Source of the DNA: [Zimmermannella] bifida NBRC 103089
GTDB taxonomy: Bacteria; Actinomycetota; Actinomycetes; Actinomycetales; Microbacteriaceae
Direction: 5' to 3'
Assembly (NCBI RefSeq): GCF_001570925.1
Contig: NZ_BCSP01000003.1
Coordinates: forward strand, 62,001 to 126,000
DNA length: 64,000 nt
The notes below the pieces were generated by a model. It did not search any database and was not told where the DNA came from. It saw nothing but the letters and a program-made list of their open reading frames with translations. Of this stretch, positions 32,181 through 38,800 are shown piece after piece. The first letter of the stretch is position 1. Every line of letters begins with the position of its first letter. The translations under genes and the position numbers were made by a program.

Positions 32181-32496
32181 TGTCGAGCTCCGGCATTGGT
32201 GGTGTGCGTTGTGGGAGGAGCGCGAGCTGGGCCTGTGCGAGCTGTGCAGCCAGGTATGGGACAGGGGCGGGCCCGGTGGCACCGAAAAGAGGCACACCGA
32301 GTGCGTTGGCTGCGTCGAATGCAGCACCGATGGAGACGGTTGGTTTGCCGAGCTCGATGGCGCGGTAGGTGCGGGCATTGATGCCGATGATTTTGGCTGC
32401 GTGTTCGACGCTCCATTTGCGTTGGCGTCGTTGTGTCTCGATGAGGTTGCCGAGCAGGGTGAGTGCTTCGGTCGTGGTTTGGCGTGTGCCGTGCAT
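32170..32496 (-). CDS. hipB: HipB-like antitoxin and autorepressor
   Basis: DNA-binding partner of HipA. A Cro/C1-type helix-turn-helix occupies about residues 12-70 (RKWSVEHAAKIIGINARTYR, AIELGKPTVSIGAAFDAANA). ATG 32496 gives 108 residues and follows GAGGA; an upstream in-frame TTG is less likely. The C-terminal 40 residues are proline- and alanine-rich. Two copies of a CTGCACT inverted repeat lie just upstream, as expected for autoregulation. Overlaps hipA, the usual antitoxin-first order. Confidence 0.87.
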   Translation of the reverse strand: MHGTRQTTTEALTLLGNLIETQRRQRKWSVEHAAKIIGINARTYRAIELGKPTVSIGAAFDAANALGVPLFGATGPAPVPYLAAQLAQAQLALLPQRTPPMPELDNDF

Positions 32497-32533
32497 AAGA
32501 ATCCTCTGCGGTATCAATCACTGGCAACGAAGT

Positions 32534-32578
32534 CTGCACTAAAGTGCAGATAAAGCTAGTGTATCTGCACTTTAGTGC
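32534..32578 (-). promoter_or_regulatory. Paired operators upstream of hipBA
   Basis: CTGCACT-AA-AGTGCAG at 32534-32549 is a perfect palindrome with a two-base centre. CTGCACT-TT-AGTGC at 32565-32578 repeats it 31 bases away, about three helical turns. They lie 38 bases before hipB, matching the multi-site autoregulation known for hipBA. Confidence 0.75.
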
Positions 32579-32638
32579 GCAATTTCAGGGGTGCAGATAA
32601 CACGCTGATTTGTCGCTTAGAGGGTGCGTACTGTGCGC

Positions 32639-32767
32639 TTATCGCCCATGGTGTGGGCAGGCTCCGCGTCTCCTGCATGCTCCGCCTTGTTGTGTCAGTG
32701 CTCCGCAGGTGTTGTCCGAGATTTCCTTTGCGCTGCTTAGCGTTGCGTAGCTGCCAGATTTGCTCAT
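32639..32767 (-). CDS. 42-residue Cys/His microprotein
   Basis: Starts at ATG 32767, only two bases after the stop of the AbiEi-like gene, so the two are likely co-translated. The first 20 residues are polar. The second half is TCGALTQQGGACRRRGACPH followed by HGR and the stop: a Cys-Cys-Cys-His pattern that could bind zinc. The same knuckle ends HipA and the truncated ORF at 33496-33840. The pattern resembles DUF5763-like CGx-T-G-C-C-H knuckles. Function unknown; possibly the partner of the AbiEi-like protein. Confidence 0.6.
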   Translation of the reverse strand: MSKSGSYATLSSAKEISDNTCGALTQQGGACRRRGACPHHGR

Positions 32768-32769
32768 GG

Positions 32770-33420
32770 TCAGTGCGAGCTGACTGTGCTGAGTGTTTGT
32801 ACGAACAGGTTCTCTTGGTGGCTGCGCTGTGCGGGTGGGCGTATTGCGTTGATCGCGTTGATGACGTCCAGTGCTGTGGTGGTGCCGTCGAGGATCTGCG
32901 CTTCGGCTACGGCTTCGATGGTGGAAAGGTCAACGTTGAGGTCGAAGATGTCAGCGATTGCGCGCTCAATGGTCATGGCGGGGATTCCCCGAATCGTGGT
33001 GACTTCGTCAATTTCGAGGGAACGCAGTCTGAAGCGGATGCGCGGGTCTCGTGACTGGCGTCGTTGTGCGCTTACAAAGTCGAACTTCGGCAGATTGAGG
33101 ATCGGGTCGCCGAAGAGCTTCAGGGCGAGTGCGCCTGCGGCAATGACTTCATCCGGGTTGTATCTGAGCCGTTCCCATCCAGGTTTGGCAGGGTCAGTTG
33201 CTAGCCATGCAGCGTAGATGTCTTCGTACTCGAGTTCTGATTCGGGGGCAGCTGCCATGCGATAGATCGCGCGCTGTGGACGGGTGATGATTTCAGCTTT
33301 GAGGAGTCGAGTCAGCGTTGCAGGTTGCACGCCACGTGCTTGTGCTTGCGAAGTCGTGAAGAAACCTGATTGAGCATTTGACAGCTCGCTCAGGGCGCGA
33401 AGGTCCGCAAGTACAGTCAT
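32770..33420 (-). CDS. AbiEi-like antitoxin-family protein
   Basis: 216 residues. Residues about 15-60 match the AbiEi winged-helix domain: SGFFTTSQAQARGVQPATLT followed by AIYRMA. The rest (FRLRSLEIDEVTTIRGIPAM, TIERAIADIFDLNVDLSTIE) follows the AbiEi C-terminal region. In type IV systems this antitoxin represses its operon and counters the nucleotidyltransferase AbiEii. No AbiEii gene is present here; the position after it is taken by the 42-residue Cys/His ORF. Solitary AbiEi-like genes are common, so antitoxin function is uncertain. Confidence 0.72.
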   Translation of the reverse strand: MTVLADLRALSELSNAQSGFFTTSQAQARGVQPATLTRLLKAEIITRPQRAIYRMAAAPESELEYEDIYAAWLATDPAKPGWERLRYNPDEVIAAGALALKLFGDPILNLPKFDFVSAQRRQSRDPRIRFRLRSLEIDEVTTIRGIPAMTIERAIADIFDLNVDLSTIEAVAEAQILDGTTTALDVINAINAIRPPAQRSHQENLFVQTLSTVSSH

Positions 33421-33495
33421 ATCTTCAATAATAGGCGAATGGCGACATTAGTGAAGTAGTGCTTATAGTGCGCGTATGGCATGCATATCATCCGC

Positions 33496-33840
33496 TTATC
33501 GGCCGTGATGTCGGCAGTTCCCGCGGCGCTTGCAACTACCGCCCTTTTGAGTGTCTGCTCCGCAACTATCCGGGGTGCTGCTGTGTGTAGGGGTGGTGTC
33601 TACGTGGGGTTGCGCCGTGTGTGTGGTGGGTTGCTGGGGTTGGTGTGGCCGTGTTGTGCGGATGCCGGTGTTGGGGTCGTAGGAGACCGTTTGTATTAGT
33701 TGTGGCGTTGCGGTTGGGTGTGGAACGTAGTAGATCTCGGCGCTAACTTTGGCGTCGCGTGCCTTCTTGCCGCGAAGGAAGCCGGTTACGGCGTTGTTGC
33801 AAGCAGATTGGTCGTTATTCGTTAGGTAGAGCTCGTCACC
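33496..33840 (-). pseudogene. 5'-truncated ORF ending in the Cys/His tail
   Basis: Open frame of about 114 codons from the IS-like hairpin to TAA at 33496, with no ATG, GTG or TTG anywhere in frame, so the beginning appears lost. It reads GDELYLTNNDQSACNNAVTG onward, then YVPHPTATPQLIQTVSYDPN, a His/Thr/Gln/Pro-rich linker, and the Cys/His tail CGADTQKGGSCKRRGNCRHH. The frame continues, across one TGA, into the HTH gene upstream. The N-terminal family is not recognised. Truncated remnant is the best reading; readthrough from the HTH gene is an alternative. Confidence 0.6.
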
Positions 33841-33902
33841 AAAAATGTGAGCCCGTTCCTCCCCACGGCTGAAGCCGGGGGCTTCCCGGGCTCACATTTT
33901 GG
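33839..33902 (-). repeat. Nested hairpin resembling an IS200/IS605 right end
   Basis: AAAATGTGAGCCCG and CGGGCTCACATTTT form a 14 bp outer stem; an inner GAAGCC/GGCTTC hairpin and CCCC/GGGG pieces sit inside. The interior (positions 33856-33886) resembles right ends of IS200/IS605-type elements, often found next to tnpB. No tnpA or tnpB is present. The outer stem overlaps the HTH stop codon and is followed on the minus strand by five T, so it could equally serve as that gene's terminator. Confidence 0.5.
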
Positions 33903-34317
33903 TGAGCAGATCGTCGAGTTCATCCTCGCTGATGAGATCGAGGTAGAAGGCGTCATAGATTGCGTCATCGCTGTTGGGGTGGTGCTCGTAGTCGTCGAGC
34001 AGTCCCTTTACGCGGTAGGCGGGTTCGTAGGCATGATTGCGGAGCAGGTTTAGGAGCTCTTCATGCGTGATCTCACCGTGGTAGGCGGCATCGACGAAGT
34101 TATCGGCAGATAGGTCTTCTTTGGTTGCGTTGTAGCGCTTGATGAGTCGAGAAACTGTTGACTGGCTCACGCCGAGTTCGTTTGCGATCTCTGTTTGGGT
34201 GAGCTTGCCGGTGGTGGCGGCGTGGTTTGCGTGTCGTGCTACGCGTCGTTCGATGCGCTTTGACTCTTGCACAACGGTGCGTAGTGGGTTGATGAGCTGG
34301 CGGTGTGGGGTGGGCAT
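33892..34317 (-). CDS. Helix-turn-helix DNA-binding protein
   Basis: A 141-residue protein. Residues about 39-62 are a clear HTH of the resolvase/LuxR-like type, LTQTEIANELGVSQSTVSRL. The remainder is acidic and helical (ITHEELLNLLRN, ISEDELDDLLTKM). ATG 34317 is chosen because AAGGAGGAG lies six bases upstream; GTG 34341 is in frame but lacks a site. A perfect 17 bp inverted repeat stands just upstream and may be its operator. It heads the minus-strand accessory series; target unknown. Confidence 0.7.
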   Translation of the reverse strand: MPTPHRQLINPLRTVVQESKRIERRVARHANHAATTGKLTQTEIANELGVSQSTVSRLIKRYNATKEDLSADNFVDAAYHGEITHEELLNLLRNHAYEPAYRVKGLLDDYEHHPNSDDAIYDAFYLDLISEDELDDLLTKM

Positions 34318-34340
34318 GTTCTCTCCTCCTTCGTTAGGCA

Positions 34341-34378
34341 CATTACCCCCTTATGCAAAAATGCATAAGGGGGTAATG
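34341..34378. promoter_or_regulatory. Perfect 17 bp inverted repeat upstream of the HTH gene
   Basis: CATTACCCCCTTATGCA and its exact complement flank AAAA. It lies between the exonuclease stop and the HTH ribosome site. No T-run follows on the minus strand, so an operator is more likely than a terminator. Confidence 0.55.
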
Positions 34379-34401
34379 CTGTGTCTGTTGGGGAAGTCTG
34401 G

Positions 34402-35826
34402 CTAGCGGCTTTGTTGCTTGGTCTCGGCCTTTTCCGTTTGGGTTGCGGTGGATGGTTGGCCTTGGATTTGGAATTTGGCAAGGGGTTCTTGCACGAGGAC
34501 GGCGGCTGCGAACGGGGCGAGCGCAGCTTCGAGCCAAGCCTCATCCCGAATCGGCTTGCCGTACTGCCGTGCCTTCTTTGCCTTACCCGACAACGAGTCC
34601 ACATCGGCTGCGATCAGCACATCGGTGCGCTTCTTCGTCAGGGTCTGTTCCCATATAAACCCGCAGGCTTCCAAGCGTTCGGCCCACTGTTCCTTCGGGC
34701 ACGAAAACGTCCCGGTCATCGTCACGCCCATGCCCGGTGTGAGCACAAACGCATCGTTCGAAACCGGCGACGCGACCGCCACGCGCGGCTCAAGTGCGGC
34801 CGCGATCACCGGCAACCCGACGCCCAAGATCTCGCCGAACGTGCGCAGCTGCGTGGCTTCCGCATCCGTCAGCACACCGTCTTGCCACGCCGAAGCCACC
34901 ACACCATCGAAATACCGCTGGTGCAGTTCGTGGCGCCGCAGCTGCGAGACCCCGTGCGTTTCACTCAGTGCGGTGACCTGATCGGCCTCGACGACGGTCA
35001 AGATGCCGTCTTCGAGGCAAATGTCAAGCAGCGCAAAGTACGCACGCTCACCGTCGGTTAGCGATTCGTCTTCGCCCGGTTCGTCGGCAATCACGCGGGC
35101 GAGCGGCGACGACGCGGCATCGACGCCACCAGCAACGGTGGATGCACCACCCGTGCCAGCAGCGCCAGTGACATCAATCGTCATGGTTCCGCCGGTGACG
35201 CCCATCTGTGCCTCGGCCTGCGCGCGCGACCAGGTGGCGCCGCTCGACCCCAGGCGTCGCAACACATCGGCGCGGAACGGTGTCGAAAGTGCCGTGCCCC
35301 AGAGCCGCTTGTCACGGTTCGCGTCGATGTATGCGGAGAGCAGCTGCGCGGTGGCTTCGGCATCGGCGAGTGCCGCATGCGCGTCGACCAGCTCGATGTC
35401 GAGCGATGCACAGCATTCCGAGAGCTTGCGGCCGATTCCTGGCATCAGCCGCGCCGCGAGTTGCATGGTGCATAGGTAGCGCGATGGGAACTCGGCGTTC
35501 GGGAGCATCCCTGCACGAGCCCACTCAGCAGCCAAGAACCGCGTGTCGAACGACGCGTTGTGGGCTACGGGCACCCGCCCGTGCAACAGTTCTGAAAGTT
35601 CATCTGCGATGTCAGCAAAGCGCGGGGCGTGCTGCATGTGGGCGCCGCGCAGCCCGTGCACGTGCGTGGGGCCGAGGTCGCGGTCGGGGTGCAGCAGCGT
35701 CTCCCACCGGTCGGTGATTTCGCCGTCGGGTGATACGAGCACGACGCCGATTTCGATGACGCGGTGGTGTAGGGGAGTGAGGCCGGTGGTTTCGAGGTCA
35801 AATACGGCGTAGCCGGGTCCGGGCAC
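34402..35826 (-). CDS. DEDDh exonuclease with central TerB-like region and BRCT domain
   Basis: A 474-residue protein of actinobacterial type. Residues 1-170 are an epsilon-like 3'-5' exonuclease: FDLETTG (Asp10, Glu12), HNASFDTRF and the terminal HAALADAEATA with the catalytic His and Asp. About 255-345 is a helical TerB-like stretch (SLTDGERAYFALLDICLEDG). About 355-440 is a BRCT domain (GMGVTMTGTFSCPKEQWAER, then GKPIRDEAWLEAAL), as in NAD-dependent ligases. The combination suggests DNA repair or processing. Upstream neighbour of the HTH gene. Confidence 0.83.
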   Translation of the reverse strand: MPGPGYAVFDLETTGLTPLHHRVIEIGVVLVSPDGEITDRWETLLHPDRDLGPTHVHGLRGAHMQHAPRFADIADELSELLHGRVPVAHNASFDTRFLAAEWARAGMLPNAEFPSRYLCTMQLAARLMPGIGRKLSECCASLDIELVDAHAALADAEATAQLLSAYIDANRDKRLWGTALSTPFRADVLRRLGSSGATWSRAQAEAQMGVTGGTMTIDVTGAAGTGGASTVAGGVDAASSPLARVIADEPGEDESLTDGERAYFALLDICLEDGILTVVEADQVTALSETHGVSQLRRHELHQRYFDGVVASAWQDGVLTDAEATQLRTFGEILGVGLPVIAAALEPRVAVASPVSNDAFVLTPGMGVTMTGTFSCPKEQWAERLEACGFIWEQTLTKKRTDVLIAADVDSLSGKAKKARQYGKPIRDEAWLEAALAPFAAAVLVQEPLAKFQIQGQPSTATQTEKAETKQQSR

Positions 35827-35899
35827 GGTGCGTCTTTCTCTTGGGCGAATGTAGCGAGGGTGGATGAAGCGAGGTTGATGGAAGCGAGCGCGTATGCAG

Positions 35900-38800
35900 C
35901 TAGTCGATCACATCGAACTCGGGGAGCTCGGCGACGAGGCGCTGCGTCTCGAGCGAGAGCGTCACCAGCGAGGCGATCAGGTCGACGACGTAGCGCGGGT
36001 TTTGCTGTTCGCGCAGCCACGCGTTCGGGTCGTTTACGATGCCCGAGGCCTTATCGGTCTTGATGTAGTAGCGGTCGATAATCCACCCGAGCGGCGAACG
36101 CCCACCGATCTCGTAGTTTTCGGCGGCTTCGGGAATCCCCGTGATCGTCACGTACTCGTTGTAGCGCAGCGCCGTCTTGCTGGTGCGCTTCGTCCACGAC
36201 ATCTTCTTGGTGCCGATCGCAAACAGGTCGTATTCGTCGCTCGGGGTGTTGGCTGCAAGCTGCAATTCGATGTCCGGATGCGCGGGCACGCGTTCGTAGT
36301 TCACGTGCAGGTCGGTGAGTTCGCGCCCGATGCGTGCGTAGTCGTGGAATCCACGCAGGTTCGGGATGCGCGGCAGCATTTTCTTGAGGTCGGCCGCGTA
36401 GCGCTCGCGGTATTCGGGGTGGTGCAGCACCGCGTACACGTAGTAGAAGATGTCGTCTTTGGTGATCGTGGCATCGTCGTATACGCGCTGGAACATCGCG
36501 AGTGCGTCGTCGGTGATGTTGTCGACGCGACGGTAGCCGTCCACAATCACTTCCTCAGCGGATGCGGTGAGCGAGTCGAGATTGAACCCACCGTCTTCTG
36601 CGTCCACCGGTTCCCAGATGTAGCGGGCGAACACCTGGGAGTCACCGTTCAGGTGAAGGTCTGGAAGCATGACGGTCATCAGAGGAGCCGAACCACCGCG
36701 TTGGTTGACGCAGAATGCCCGATTTGTTTGGGCTGCCGTGGGCCACAGCTTCGGGAGCCTATATTGGCGGTGATTGAGGGCCGCATCCCAGTAACAATGC
36801 ATGGCAAGAAATGGTCGGTACGCCGCGGTAACGATTTCCCCAGTTCTTGAATCCAACGGCAATTGCTTGCGGAGGCGGGTATCCAGAGTGCCAGACCAAG
36901 CAATTCGCGTCGGATCTAGTATCTTTTGTTGATCGGCGAGGCATGAATTGAAGGTATCTATTGTTCGATTCACGCTAGTTGAAATTGCGTGTCGCGAAAA
37001 GTTATAGCACCACGCGTCCCTATTTGTCGCCAAGCCGAGTGAGGACAAGCGAAAGAGACTCTGTTCGAAGCCGTCACCCGCACGGTTGATGAGTGGGGTG
37101 AAGGATGGAAATCGTTCGTCACGCTGATTAATCCAGTCGCCAGCGTCGTTCGGTGTGATCCGTACAAACTCGGTTCCTTCTATCGAACTTTGCACTTGTA
37201 GCGCCGTTAGCTTCGTCTCGCGGTCGAGGTAGTCGCCGATGTCGTGGTAGTGCACGCGTCCGGCGGGAGTTCCTTCGCCGTTCTTGACGAGCACGGTGAT
37301 TGCAACGCCGGTACGACTGCCCGATCCGAAGACTTTGCCGCCTTCTTTTCGAGACAACTCACCCTGTGTGCGCTGATTGCCTCGGAGATTAAATACGAAA
37401 ATTTCATCGAATTCTTCCGTCCACGTCAGGCGTACTCCATCAGCGGTGTTGCCGTCAATGAATCCGTTATTCGACACAAAAGCAATGATCCCGCGTTCTT
37501 TGACGCGCAGTGTTGCCCACTTAATTGCACGGAAGTAAGAGTCATAAAGTTGTGATTTGCGCCCGCCAGTTGATCGCAGCGCATACGAATTCCGAATCTC
37601 CGCATCCAGCACCGGATATTTCGCATTCTGGTTATCGTCGTTCGCGCTTGACTGACCGACCGAATACGGCGGATTCATCACAATCACATTGATTGCCGAA
37701 TCAAGCTGCGTTTCAATGCGCTCGGTGTTCTCGGGGAAGAAGCCCATGGCGACTTCCGATTCCCGCTCGGTCATGGCGAAGGTGTCGGTGAGTGAAATAC
37801 CAGGAAAACCAGCGGCGGTTGACGCGACGATCGCGTCTTCTGCGAGCCCCGCATCCGCACACACCTCGCGGTACACCGACTCGATGTTCACGGCCGCGAT
37901 GTAGTAGCTCAACAGCACGATCTCGTTCGCAAACAACTCATGCTGGAACTTGCGTGCAAGGTCCTGCGGCTTGATCAGCCCGAGCTGCAGCAGGCGCGTA
38001 ATGAACGTACCCGTACCCACGAACGGGTCGAGAATGTTCACGCCTTCGTCAGACAGTGACTTGCCGAACACCGCCTGGCACATGACATCGGCCGAGCGCA
38101 GGATGTAATCGACTACCTCGACCGGGGTGAACACGATGCCCATGCGGTCGGCAAGCTTCGGGAACGCTTTGGAGAAGAATCGATCGTAGAGCAGCACCAA
38201 GAGCGACTGCTTCGAACGCACATCGGGCAGATTGCGAATGCGCTCGGTGATGCTCGCGTAGAACGCGCCGAGCTGCTCGAGCTCATTTTCGAACGCCTGA
38301 TTCTCGCTGAACGAATCGAGCACCCGGTTGAGTTTGAGCGACACCGGGTTTTCGGCCGAGAACTCGCGCTCGGGGAACATGGCATCGAAGATCGGCCGGG
38401 TAATCATGTGCTGGGCGAGCATCTCGATCGCCTCGTCATCGGTAATCTCGGGGTTCACCGTTTGCCCGAGTGCCCGCACGAATTCGCGGAACGGCCCCTT
38501 GGCGCCGCGCGTGCCCTCGAGGTGCGCGCGAATCAGCGTGATGCAGCGCCCGGCAATAACCTCGATGTCTCGCGCCCAGTCATCCCAGTAGAGGCGGTCG
38601 CCCACTTTCTCGACGAGCTTGGCGTAGATGTGATCCTTCCACTCGGCCTCGAAATCGGCGCCAAAGAGCGCGACTGCGGTGTCGTTCGTTTGCTCGTCGC
38701 GGTCGGCCGGGTCGAACTCGTCGTCGCCGATGCCTGGGCGGCGCGGTGCGCGCTGCTTTTTCGCCAGGTCAATCGTCTTAACCATGATCGTTTCGGGTGC

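Noticed and set aside
33840-33900. Functional insertion sequence
   Set aside because: Only an end-like hairpin is present; no tnpA, tnpB or second end was found nearby.
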